From assembly GCA_037445575.1 (NCBI GenBank), contig JBBIKH010000004.1:1-64000 (forward strand): a DNA stretch of 64,000 nucleotides, read 5' to 3'. The stretch's first letter is position 1. The number at the start of each line of letters is the position of its first letter. Below the pieces are notes generated by a model that was not told the origin of the DNA, did no database searches, and was given only the letters and a program-made list of their open reading frames with translations. The position numbers were made by a program, and so were the translations under genes. Source of the stretch: Oleimicrobium sp037445575. Its GTDB lineage: Bacteria; Zhuqueibacterota; Zhuqueibacteria; JANLFK01; Oleimicrobiaceae. Below are positions 1-7,535 of the stretch, piece by piece.

Positions 1-242
1 AGGTGGTGGGTAACTGCAGGCACGTGCTCGCCATTGAGCTTCTGTGTGGATGCCAGGCGCTGGACCTGCGCCTGCCCTTGCGTCCAGGTCCGGCCACTGG
101 TGCGGTCCTTGGGGCTGTGCGCCGCCAGGTGCCCACCTTGGGCAACGACCGCCTGCTCTGTCGCGATATCGAGGCAGTCAAACAGCTGCTGAGCGACGGC
201 AGCGTGGTAAAGGCCGCCGAATCGGTGGTGGGGCAGTTGTAG
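1..242 (+). CDS. hutH: Histidine ammonia-lyase, C-terminal fragment (5' end outside window)
   Basis: The reading frame is open from the window edge to TAG at 240-242. The peptide has the conserved tail of HutH: an N/H-V-L-A-I-E-L stretch, then CQALDLR, then a TGAVLGAVR segment and a DRLLCRDIEAVKQLL helix, which is how this enzyme family ends. HutH removes ammonia from histidine to give urocanate, the first step of histidine breakdown. The MIO active site (Ala-Ser-Gly) would lie upstream and cannot be seen. guaB starts only 26 bases after the stop, so the two may be co-transcribed. An aromatic amino-acid lyase of the same superfamily is the alternative. Confidence 0.85.
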   Translation, partial: VVGNCRHVLAIELLCGCQALDLRLPLRPGPATGAVLGAVRRQVPTLGNDRLLCRDIEAVKQLLSDGSVVKAAESVVGQL

Positions 243-268
243 AGATCGCAATCATCAGGGAGCATTCT

Positions 269-1735
269 ATGCCGGACAAAATCCTTTACGAAGGGCTGAC
301 CTTTGATGATGTGCTGCTGATTCCCGCCAGCTCTGAGGTGCTGCCGCGGGAAGTGGACACCAGGACGCGCTTTTCCCGCCACCTGGAGCTCAACATCCCT
401 CTGGTGAGCGCGGCCATGGACACAGTCACGGAAGCCGAGATGGCCATCGCCATCGCGCGCGAAGGCGGTCTCGGCATCATTCACAAGAATATGTCCGTCG
501 AAGAGCAGGCGGCCGAAGTGGACAAGGTTAAGCGCTACGAGAGCGGCATGATCCTTCAGCCCATCACCTTGGGCCCTGACCGTCCCATCTCCGAGGCTGT
601 GGAGCTGATGCGCCGCTTCCGCATCTCAGGCGTGCCGATTGTGGAGGGGGACAAGGTCGTGGGCATTCTCACCAACCGCGACCTTCGCTTCGAGAACGAC
701 CTGTCGCAGCCCGTGCACCGCGTCATGACCAAGGGACCTTTGGTCACTGCCCCGCCTGGGACCACGCTGGAGGAGGCCGAGCGGATCCTCCGCAAACACA
801 AGGTGGAAAAGCTGCTGATCGTGGACGAGCAGAATCGCCTCAAGGGGCTCATCACGGTCAAAGACATCCTGGGCAGGAAACGCTACCCCAACGCTGCCAA
901 GGATGATCACGGTCGGTTGCGGGTAGGAGCAGCGGTGGGTGTGGCCTCAGACACCATGGAGCGTGCCGCCGCCTTGCTTCAAGCAGGTGCAGATGTGTTG
1001 GTCATTGACACGGCCCACGGGCACTCCAAGGGGGTGCTTGCCACCGTGCGGCAGCTGCGCAAAGAGTTCCCCCAGGCGGAGATTGTCGCCGGTAACGTGG
1101 CTACTGCCGAAGGGACAGAGGCGCTCATCGCCGCCGGAGTGGACGCCGTCAAGGTGGGCATCGGGCCGGGTTCCATCTGCACCACCCGCGTCGTGGCCGG
1201 CGTTGGGGTGCCACAACTGACAGCGATCATGCAATGTGCTGAGGTCTGCCGACGTCATGACGTGCCGCTCATCGCCGATGGTGGCATCAAGCAGACTGGC
1301 GATATTGCTAAGGCCATCGGCGCAGGTGCTGACAGTGTGATGCTGGGGAACCTCCTGGCCGGCACCGAAGAGAGCCCTGGGGAAGTGGTCTTCCTAGAAG
1401 GGCGGAGCTACAAGGTGTATCGCGCCATGGGTTCGCTTTCGGCAATGCGCGGTGGACGTGGCGACCGCTACTTCCAGGAAGGCGTGCGCGACGTCAAAAA
1501 GTTGGTTCCAGAGGGGGTCGAGGGCCGCGTCCCCTACCGCGGCAAGGTCAGCGATTGCATCTACCAGATGGTAGGCGGACTCCGCGCAGCGATGGGCTAC
1601 TGCGGCACCCGCACCATCGCCGAGCTTAAGGAGAAGGCGCGCTTTGTGCGGATCACCATGGCCGGGCTCCGTGAAAGTCACCCGCACGATGTGATTATCA
1701 CCACCGAGGCGCCGAACTACAACCCTCAGGGGTAG
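269..1735 (+). CDS. guaB: IMP dehydrogenase
   Basis: This 488-residue protein has the normal GuaB length and layout. Residues 1-90 begin the TIM barrel (LTFDDVLLIPA). A CBS pair (Bateman module) spans about 95-205. The catalytic loop GIGPGSICTTR places the active-site Cys at about 304, followed by the flap and the potassium site. The enzyme oxidises IMP to XMP with NAD, the committed step of guanine nucleotide synthesis, in the cytosol. I chose ATG 269 because AGGGAG lies just upstream and the peptide starts at the family position; the same frame is open further upstream but reads through hutH. The gene converges on rpsT. Confidence 0.97.
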   Translation: MPDKILYEGLTFDDVLLIPASSEVLPREVDTRTRFSRHLELNIPLVSAAMDTVTEAEMAIAIAREGGLGIIHKNMSVEEQAAEVDKVKRYESGMILQPITLGPDRPISEAVELMRRFRISGVPIVEGDKVVGILTNRDLRFENDLSQPVHRVMTKGPLVTAPPGTTLEEAERILRKHKVEKLLIVDEQNRLKGLITVKDILGRKRYPNAAKDDHGRLRVGAAVGVASDTMERAAALLQAGADVLVIDTAHGHSKGVLATVRQLRKEFPQAEIVAGNVATAEGTEALIAAGVDAVKVGIGPGSICTTRVVAGVGVPQLTAIMQCAEVCRRHDVPLIADGGIKQTGDIAKAIGAGADSVMLGNLLAGTEESPGEVVFLEGRSYKVYRAMGSLSAMRGGRGDRYFQEGVRDVKKLVPEGVEGRVPYRGKVSDCIYQMVGGLRAAMGYCGTRTIAELKEKARFVRITMAGLRESHPHDVIITTEAPNYNPQG

Positions 1736-1750
1736 GAAGCCAGAAAAAGG

Positions 1751-1812
1751 AACGGGCGCCTCAGACCACGCCGGGATTAGGGGGGTTACCGGCAATGGCA
1801 TTGGCGCCCGTT
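1751..1812. terminator. Nested inverted repeat between convergent guaB and rpsT
   Basis: AACGGGCGCC (1751-1760) is the exact reverse complement of GGCGCCCGTT (1803-1812). A second stem, GCCGG (1770-1774) with CCGGC (1789-1793), is nested inside. There is no T-run on either side, so it is not a classic intrinsic terminator. Its place between two convergent genes suggests a transcript end or a barrier between them. Confidence 0.4.
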
Positions 1813-1830
1813 GGATACTCCTTGCGCTGC

Positions 1831-2085
1831 TCAGGCTAAGGCGTTGACCCTCCGCGCCAAGCGCGACTTGGCATTTGCCGCCTTGTTCTTGTGGATGACT
1901 CCCCGCAAGGCGAGCTTGTCCAGAATCGAGCATGCCTGTCGATAGGCCTGCTCAGCAGATGCCTTGTCGGCTGCGGCACGGACCTTCTTGATGGCGGTGC
2001 GCATCATCGACCGATACTGCCGATTTCTGGCCGCTGCCTTTGCACTCTTCCGAATGCGCTTGAATGCCGATTGATGATGTGCCAT
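1831..2085 (-). CDS. rpsT: 30S ribosomal protein S20
   Basis: The 84-residue product starts MAHHQSAFKRIRKS and is rich in Lys, Arg and Ala throughout, with the S20 signature of basic helices (KKVRAAADKASAEQAY and the HKNKAANAKSRLARRV tail). S20 binds 16S rRNA early in 30S assembly. I chose the ATG at 2085 over an in-frame start 13 codons earlier because GGAGA sits at the right distance and S20 normally begins MANHKSA. A sigma70-like promoter overlapped by a palindrome lies about 40 bases upstream. Confidence 0.95.
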   Translation of the reverse strand: MAHHQSAFKRIRKSAKAAARNRQYRSMMRTAIKKVRAAADKASAEQAYRQACSILDKLALRGVIHKNKAANAKSRLARRVNALA

Positions 2086-2110
2086 AGTCTCCGTGTGGCT
2101 GTTGTTCCTT

Positions 2111-2125
2111 TTTGACCGGGTCAAA
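2111..2125. promoter_or_regulatory. Palindrome at the rpsT transcription start (candidate operator)
   Basis: TTTGACC-G-GGTCAAA is a perfect 7+1+7 palindrome. It covers the expected start of rpsT transcription and touches the -10 box, where a repressor would block initiation. No regulator is identified; S20 is otherwise often controlled at translation. Confidence 0.35.
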
Positions 2126-2152
2126 TATATAACAATCCCTCAGCAAAATCAA
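2124..2152 (-). promoter_or_regulatory. rpsT promoter
   Basis: On the minus strand, TTGATT (2152-2147), a 17-base spacer and TATATT (2129-2124) form a near-consensus sigma70 promoter pointing at rpsT. It matches the form of several other promoters in the window. Confidence 0.7.
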
Positions 2153-2906
2153 GCGATTTAATTTCCCTCGGTGGAACACGGAACAACCTCACCCCGTTAG
2201 TCCCCTGGTTTTGTTGCCTGCGTTGTAAGAGAACGGTTTGAGAAGTTGTGTCGCAGAGGGAGCTTGCGGCTACTTCTGCCCAAAGCCCACGTCTTCCTCT
2301 ACCACCTAGTTCAAGCTTGGTACTCTGTGTAGACGCCCCGACGAGAGCGCACGCTCCTTATTCTGGTACCATTTCAGTCCCCTCACCAGGTACTCCTCGA
2401 CCGCAAGGGCATGACCACCACCGCCCGCCTGTCAGTTTCTCCCAACTGCCGCCTTGCTCGCGCTACTGCTTCCCGTCTCCTTCGACCGTGTTCTCCTTAG
2501 CGTACGACAAGTCCTCATGTAAGACAGCACCCCAACCCTGGAAGATCTGTGCCGGGGCATGTCGCTGGTGCTTTTCGGGAAAGGGCATCTTGTTTTGGGG
2601 GGTGGCTTGCCAGCAAGGGCACAGTATTGGTCTGAGGTGGACATGTGCCGCTTGCTGATTCGGGCAGCCAATGGAATGACTTCCCCTTGCGTGTGCTGCG
2701 CATAGACCCCTTGGAGTATCGGTTTTCTGTGCTAACGATTCTGCTCGCTTGCAGCGGGCGTTGAGTCGCACAAGGCACCACAACGTATCAATAAAGGTTT
2801 CAGCCCCCGTCTATTACCAACACGCACAACCCCCCTGCCGCTTTCCGCTCCACCCTTTCGCCGACGGCCTCAGCCACGCCAAGCTCACCAGACCCAACGG
2901 GCAGAG
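2153..2906. other. Non-coding stretch at the distal end of the integron
   Basis: I see no protein with recognisable features in any frame. The open frames present have biased composition and no ribosome site. A short hairpin-like segment near 2735-2765 has attC-like ends (ACTCAAC and GTTAGCA on the minus strand) but is too short to call. It may be decayed cassette DNA. Confidence 0.4.
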
Positions 2907-2963
2907 GCATAACGGCCCGCCGAACGGCACGGTTCAGTGGCAGCGGTGCCCGGTCCGTTGGTG
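2907..2963 (-). other. attC-like recombination site (short, degenerate)
   Basis: Read on the minus strand the site runs from CACCAAC (2963-2957) to the core-like GTTATGC (2913-2907), 57 bases, with complementary arms (ACGGACCGGGC against GGCGGGCCGTT). It lies 20 bases after the stop of the CFI-box gene, where that cassette's attC should be. The 5' 7-mer departs from the RYYYAAC consensus, so the call is weak. Confidence 0.4.
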
Positions 2964-2983
2964 TCATTTGCTAGGCTGTGTCC

Positions 2984-3487
2984 TCAAACTCCATACTTAC
3001 GCTTCAACATCTGGAACTCCTTCTTGCAGACGAGCAAAGCTTCTGAATTGTGGCCGGACTGGATCAACTCAACAACGTTTCTGAGAGTCTTCAGCAAGCT
3101 CTCGAGGGTAGCATCTGCGTCACCGCCTGACTTAATACGTTGGACGACGAGCGGGGCGGCTTGGTAATATTCCTCAACCAAGGAACCACCATCCGGGAGG
3201 GAACAAATGTACTCATCTCGGAACTTCCGCATGACCTGAAGTTCCTCACAATCGTCAGATAGCCCCGCATATTCCACACAAGCAGTGGTAAGAAAGCATC
3301 CACCGCCACCGCCATCTTTCTCTTGCTTAGCTCTCTCCCACCCTGCTTTGTATGCTTCTCGATGCTCGGATGGTGGGTTATAACTTGGGTGGAACAACTC
3401 CGTCAAAGGGTTGGTATTCGCTTGACCTCCAGACCTTTTGTAGTCGTTGTAGCCTTTCCAGTAAGCTTCCTTTTCCTTATCAGCCAT
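2984..3487 (-). CDS. CFI-box (Cys-rich CxxTTAC motif) protein, integron cassette
   Basis: The product has 167 residues. The first 60 are charged (KEKEAYWKGYNDYKR and a YKAGWERAK repeat-like segment). A Gly run then leads into GCFLTTACVEYAGLSDDC, the Cys-Phe-x-x-Thr-Ala-Cys box, followed by ELQVMRKFRDEYI and a helical C-terminus. The box with its two closely spaced Cys is shared by many uncharacterised bacterial proteins; its function is not known. ATG 3487 is preceded by an ideal GGAGGTG. No signal peptide or membrane segment is visible. It is the most distal cassette gene, with an attC-like site just after its stop. Confidence 0.75.
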   Translation of the reverse strand: MADKEKEAYWKGYNDYKRSGGQANTNPLTELFHPSYNPPSEHREAYKAGWERAKQEKDGGGGGCFLTTACVEYAGLSDDCEELQVMRKFRDEYICSLPDGGSLVEEYYQAAPLVVQRIKSGGDADATLESLLKTLRNVVELIQSGHNSEALLVCKKEFQMLKRKYGV

Positions 3488-3520
3488 CTTGGTCACCTCC
3501 TTCCCCATAGCTATTATCCC

Positions 3521-3648
3521 GCGCAACGGACGGGCTCACCTGCCGCGCGGCTCTAGCGTGTAGGCCTTCGCCAGAAATCACCGGCAGTGACCTCGGAGCC
3601 GCTTATTTCCACGCGCGATAGCGCGGTCAAGTGCAGCGGATGTTAGGC
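3521..3648 (-). other. attC recombination site of the CPBP cassette
   Basis: Minus-strand reading starts GCCTAAC (3648-3642) and ends GTTGCGC (3527-3521), 128 bases. The arms pair over the outer 25 bases: CCGCTGCACTTGACCGCGC on one side resembles CGGGCTCACCTGCCGCGC on the other. It starts 8 bases after the stop of the CPBP gene, the standard cassette layout, and its arms resemble those of the site at 6924-7052. Confidence 0.65.
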
Positions 3649-3655
3649 GTGCATT

Positions 3656-4306
3656 TCAGTAAACCAGAGCAACAGACTGCATGAGCCCATCAACAATATT
3701 ATGCATCACAATCGGCCCTGCCAAGCTTCTCGTTTCTTGATATATGTAGCCCGCAAGCAAGCCAAACAGCGTAGCAAAAACGACTTCGATTCCTAGAAAA
3801 AGCCATGGCTGTCCAAAGCAGACATACGGAACGACACGCCCCACCCCGAGCAGAACACGGGCGACAATGGTCCCAACGTGAAATCTCCACCTGAATACCT
3901 TTACAGTCCCCCTCAATTCGTCCATCAGACGGGTTTGTACTAGCCCTCTAGCCACCGGTTCCTCAAATATCCCAGCAAAGACCCATTGAAAGGACAGCAT
4001 GCCCACCACATTTGTGACCGTTCTTGCCTATGTGGTCTGGCTTTCAACGTTGCCAGCCACCACCCTAAGAGAACAATCCAACAGTACCCATATCAAAGCG
4101 AATACTACCCCCAGGGCTATGCTGAGCCTGAGCTTGAGATTTCGCCCCGCTAGAGTGAAGCCGTAGCTCACAATGTTGACTTGAGAAGCCCGCCAAATCA
4201 TGACCATGGTAACTGCATATGCCAGCAAGTTTCCTGACATATCTCGGTATCCAGGGCGAAGTTTGAGCCACATCTCTGAACTCGGGGCATCTATTGAGAA
4301 TGGCAA
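3656..4306 (-). pseudogene. CPBP-family intramembrane metalloprotease, interrupted
   Basis: Two pieces in the same frame are separated by one TAG at 4030-4028. The C-terminal piece has the CPBP (Abi, Rce1-like) motifs: EEPVARG, giving the paired Glu and Arg of motif 1, and HNIVDG, the motif-3 His, set in several hydrophobic helices. The N-terminal piece has two further membrane segments (AYAVTMVMIW, LGVVFALIWVLL). The first piece begins at TTG 4306, directly after a stop, and a good continuation (GAAFLVLAILNRCPEF) lies in another frame up to about 4400, so there is probably a frameshift near 4220 as well. In bacteria such proteases are linked to bacteriocin self-immunity or protein processing. 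As sequenced it would not give a full-length protein unless TAG is read through. Confidence 0.7.
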
Positions 4307-4438
4307 GGACTAGAAAAGCTGCGCCGTATGCAAACGCATACGTCTTGCAAACATCACCAATTGCGTGCCATTTTATCTCAATGTTTTCTGCTCGAAGCGA
4401 GTGGCTTCTTTAGCCCCTAGCATTACAACAGTCGTGTT

Positions 4439-5277
4439 TCAGCTGGATGCGGCCTCAGGGTCGTGGGCTGCCATTTGTGTCAGCGTTCTGACTAAGAGAG
4501 CGAGTATTTGTGTGGCAGGCTCATTCTTCTGCATGGAAATTTCGGCCCTCTGCAGCATCTGCTCGTACCGATACTGCGACAATGCACTGGCTGCCCCGAT
4601 CTGGGCGCTAGCCCCCTCAATGAACCCGCCTCGCTTGAACTCGCTATCGGCCATCCTCTTCCCGAGGCCTGCCAACAGTTCAATCGTCTCCCGTATCTTT
4701 GCCAGTGTATTGGTAAGTATGTCGGTTGGGGAAAGACCTGCGGATTCCCAATACTTCTGATGGTCCAGTATTTTCTGCGCGTAGTTCTTGTCTAGTATCA
4801 TGGATATCTCCATGATTGCCGCCAACACATCACCGACTGCATCGGCGTCCGTTTCAGTGCTAGCTGCGGACGGTGCAGTACGCAATGCCTCGCGGACTGC
4901 TGCGATAAGCGCGCGGTCGCAGCCGGGACCCCATTCAATTGCGGGAACCCCCCGAGCGCTTCACACCAGCGCGGCCCATGATGCTCCAGTTCCGCGTAGG
5001 TCATTCCGTTGAGAATCACAACGAGGGGTTTGTGCTGCAAGTGGGCGCGCCGCACTTCCCGAAAGATGAAGCCTGTCTGCACTGCCTCTCGTGAGACAAC
5101 GCAGAGGACGGAGCGACTCTGGTCGAGCTGAACAAACGTCTGTTCGGGATGACGGGTGGCGCGGTCGATGTCACGAGTCCAGTACCACGACGACATCCCT
5201 GCAGCTTCGATCAGGCATGCGACCTGCTCAGCTATCTTCGCGTCAGACGGAGCGTAGCTCAAGAAGACGTCGGCCAT
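4439..5277 (-). pseudogene. TIR-domain protein, integron cassette, one frameshift
   Basis: The protein begins MADVFLSYAPSDAKIAEQV, a TIR_2-type start, with WYWTRDI, then CVVSREAVQTGFIFREV, which carries the Glu (about 74) usually needed for NAD cleavage. Near 4950 the frame breaks in a run of six G. With seven G the TIR fold continues (GGVPAIEWGPGCDRALI) into a helical C-terminal domain of about 150 residues (MEISMILDKNYAQKIL, GFIEGASAQIGAASAL) ending at 4439, about 279 residues in all. GGAGG precedes ATG 5277. TIR proteins with an added domain often act as NAD-depleting effectors in phage defence; that role is inferred. The break could be a read error. The C-terminal domain is not one I recognise. 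Confidence 0.75.
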
Positions 5278-5562
5278 TGGGTACCCTCCTTCCGTTCTGC
5301 CGAACGGTTAGCGAGCGCTCTTGCGTCGGCTTTACAAAGACGCCTTCGCAACAACAGCGCGAAAAAAATCCTAACTCCTGTGCTTCCGAGCCCCGAACGC
5401 TCGGTCGGCTCCACCCAGGCTGAGGCCGCCAAAAGCCAAGAAGAGCACGGTCATATCCTGTGCAGTGCTGCTGAACTGAATTCTAGGCCAATAGCTGTAG
5501 CCAGTCTCTCCAGCCTTCACGCTGTCTTTTTCTCAAGCGAGATTTGCTTGGCAATTGTGCGC
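5278..5562. other. Cassette junction region without a recognised gene
   Basis: I find no convincing coding frame. Short inverted segments (GAACGGTTAGCGAGC near 5293, CCTAACTCC near 5370) recall decayed attC arms but do not form a full site. The TIR ribosome site lies at its left edge. Confidence 0.35.
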
Positions 5563-5823
5563 TTATTTTGCCATGCCAATCGGCACAGCCGCAAGAACGT
5601 GGACATACGCTGAAACTCCACATGTTACATGTACCATTGGCACTGCGGGGCCGCTAATGCTGAACCCACCTTCGACAAATACTGCTGCCCCGAGCACCTC
5701 GCCAGGTACCCAGTTGTCTCTACCACAGGCTGGACAGTTGGGGTTGACGGCTTTGATATTTAAACACGACTGAAGTCTAGTAACCTGCTCCTGCCCGATT
5801 GGAATTGGATATCCTCCATTTAT
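5563..5823 (-). CDS. Small Zn-ribbon-like cassette protein
   Basis: An open minus-strand frame gives about 86 residues: YPIPIGQEQVTRLQSCLN, then NPNCPACGRDNWVPGEV, a hydrophobic Gly-rich middle, and a tail VTCGVSAYVHVLAAVPIGM. The CPACG..W start and the Cys-containing 'yvhvla.p.Gm' end match a common family of small bacterial hypothetical proteins that normally have two CxxC pairs; here the second pair is reduced to TCG. There is no ATG, GTG or TTG near the start. The frame opens at ATA 5823, three codons after a stop, so the original start has probably been lost (ATG to ATA) or a base is missing. Function unknown; it may bind zinc. Confidence 0.5.
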   Translation of the reverse strand: MNGGYPIPIGQEQVTRLQSCLNIKAVNPNCPACGRDNWVPGEVLGAAVFVEGGFSISGPAVPMVHVTCGVSAYVHVLAAVPIGMAK

Positions 5824-5862
5824 GTGCTACGAATTGTCCTTGATGGACTGTGCAGGCCTCGT

Positions 5863-5990
5863 GGCCTAACAGGAGCGTCCACGGCATCAGGGGCGAACCC
5901 ATGTTGGATCCAGGACGGGACGTTGAAACCTTCACAATACTAAACTCAAGCCTCTGCTCCCGCGGTCTGCAACACGCACTGATGTTGGGT
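5863..5990 (-). other. attC recombination site of the phosphodiester glycosidase cassette
   Basis: Minus-strand reading runs from ACCCAAC (5990-5984) to GTTAGGC (5869-5863), 128 bases, both matching RYYYAAC/GTTRRRY. The arms are only partly complementary (CAACATCAGTGCGT against GACGCTCCTGTTAGG). It sits 57 bases after the stop of the gene it would belong to. Confidence 0.55.
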
Positions 5991-6047
5991 GCTTATGCGA
6001 CACATCTAAGCATTTGACTGAGTGCGCAGCGTTAGCACTATGGAAGT

Positions 6048-6890
6048 TTATTGAGTTCTTCTTACAATCCCAATTACGTTCGGGATTGGCCAGAAATGGT
6101 CGTTCTCATCGGTCTCATTGAAACCACTTTCGTAACTTCCGAAACATCTTATTTCCATATTATTGTGCGAAAAATTCAGGGAGGCCTCCGGGCCGCCTTC
6201 CAGGTGTTGGGCGCAGACGATGTCTATTGGCAGCCTGAGCAGTATATTGACAAAATCATGCATTGAATACGGCGACCGAGAAAATATGAACAACACATTC
6301 CCGCTTCTATCCTCACCCAAGGCAGCTTCACTCCATTTTCGGTCTTGTTGCGACCATCTGTTGATGCCCGGTCTCTTTATCAGTCGCAGATTCTGAATCA
6401 CAGTACTGTAGCTTTGAATGATCTCCTCCATGTTTTCTTCGTCAAGGTCATAGATTCTGAACCTGGGCTTTGCGCTGTCGATTGGGTTGAACGCTGCAAC
6501 AGAATAATACTGCCTACTGATGCGGGGATTGCTGATATGCCCAAAATTCTTCATGTACCCAACGTTTGACTTGTAATTTGTTTGGAACATCCCAGCATTG
6601 GTTGCGGCAATTAGACCATATTTCCTGCACCACTTGTCCACGGTGAGGTTCGGGTGATTTAGTTCTGAGGCACACAGTAACCTGAAAGAGTATTTATTTG
6701 GATCGATCTTAATGACCGTAATTCGAGAATTGCCCACGATTGATTGTTTGTCAGCGAGAAACTCTCCAACAAATAACCCCTCATCAACTTGCACCCAAGT
6801 GTTATCCTGACTATTGACAGGGCGTTTGCCGATAGAGATTAGGGTCAACAGCAAGATAGTACAAAACGTCAAACAATCTCTGTGACTCAT
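6048..6890 (-). CDS. Secreted phosphodiester glycosidase (NAGPA-like) family protein, integron cassette
   Basis: The 280-residue product starts with a signal peptide (LTFCTILLLTLISI, cleavage near NSQ). It then shows the NAGPA/DUF2233 pattern: RITVIKIDP, IAATNAGMF with the conserved NAGMF turn, AALGEDRSGNVLFIFSR, and LEGGPEASL near the C-terminus. The human relative removes GlcNAc from mannose 6-phosphate tags; bacterial members act on envelope or extracellular polysaccharide phosphodiesters. ATG 6890 has GGAGGT five bases upstream; two earlier in-frame ATGs lack one. The gene is clearly richer in A and T than its chromosomal neighbours, a sign of transfer. It begins about 30 bases after an attC core. 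Confidence 0.8.
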   Translation of the reverse strand: MSHRDCLTFCTILLLTLISIGKRPVNSQDNTWVQVDEGLFVGEFLADKQSIVGNSRITVIKIDPNKYSFRLLCASELNHPNLTVDKWCRKYGLIAATNAGMFQTNYKSNVGYMKNFGHISNPRISRQYYSVAAFNPIDSAKPRFRIYDLDEENMEEIIQSYSTVIQNLRLIKRPGINRWSQQDRKWSEAALGEDRSGNVLFIFSRSPYSMHDFVNILLRLPIDIVCAQHLEGGPEASLNFSHNNMEIRCFGSYESGFNETDENDHFWPIPNVIGIVRRTQ

Positions 6891-6923
6891 TTTGACCTCC
6901 ATAGAAACAACGTCCATGTCAGC

Positions 6924-7052
6924 GCCTAACGGCCAGCGGCTCACCTCCGCGGCGGCTGGGGCGAGAAGCGTTCGCGAGAGAACTGGGTGGCAGGCCAAGC
7001 CAAGCTCGCAACCGCGCATGATAGCCGCGTCAGGTGCCGCCGCAGGTTGGGC
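6924..7052 (-). other. attC recombination site of the first cassette
   Basis: Minus-strand reading begins GCCCAAC (7052-7046) and ends GTTAGGC (6930-6924), 129 bases, both perfect matches to RYYYAAC/GTTRRRY. The arms pair (GCGGCGGCACCTGACGCGGC against GCCGCGGAGGTGAGCCGC), the imperfect palindrome expected of attC. It lies 22 bases after the end of the coiled-coil gene and ahead of the next cassette gene. Confidence 0.7.
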
Positions 7053-7074
7053 AGCAGCCCGGGCTGGCAATCCC

Positions 7075-7535
7075 CTACGATGATCCCTCCACGCTTTCTT
7101 CTCCCGCGCGCAGAGCCGCGAGCATGACGCTCAACTTCTCGCGTAGCCACGCCACTTCCACTTTCGCTTCCTCCGGCCGCAGCGCTACATCATTCCGGTC
7201 CCGCAATCGTGTCTGGTACTCCTCGTCGGCAGCCAGAGCCAGCGTGAATATTCGCGCACGATCCTCGACCGACGGACCTAGCGACTTCTCGCCACCCGCT
7301 CTTCTGATTAGGCCCTCTCTACCCGCGCCTGTGACAAGCGCAGGTTGTACTCTGCTTGTGCCAACTGGGCTGACAGTCGAGCGACTTCCAGCCGTGCTGT
7401 GCGCAACTGGTCCACGACTTCGTTGGCTGCTGCATACAGTGGATGCATGACAAGGCCCCCTTCTGTGTCTTTAAGTGGTATGATGCCAGGCCGGATCTCG
7501 GGCTGCTGCCCAACTATTGATTGTCTGGTTTCCAT
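7075..7535 (-). pseudogene. Coiled-coil protein of unknown function, integron cassette, frameshifted
   Basis: The first 75 residues (METRQSIVGQQPEI..., then LRTARLEVARLSAQLAQAEYNLRL) form a heptad-type helix and stop at TAA near 7310. In another frame the same kind of sequence continues (EDRARIFTLALAADEEY, EVAWLREKLSVMLAALRAGEE) to TAG at 7077-7075, so one base is probably missing or extra around GAGAGGGCC. Joined, the product would be about 150 residues of mostly helix with no membrane segment. The N-terminal ATG overlaps a core-like GTTAGAT, which suggests the cassette joins attI right at its start codon. I do not recognise the family. Confidence 0.45.

Noticed and set aside
2725..2765. Hairpin with ACTCAAC and GTTAGCA ends resembling a small attC
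   Set aside because: At about 40 bases it is shorter than known attC sites and one core departs from the consensus.
2248..2783. Open frames on both strands between rpsT and the integron
   Set aside because: They lack ribosome sites, have biased composition and show no family pattern; the stretch looks non-coding.
5290..5380. Segments GTTAGCG and CCTAAC that recall attC arms near the TIR start
   Set aside because: They are in the wrong order and spacing for a site (GTT before AAC) and the arms do not pair well.
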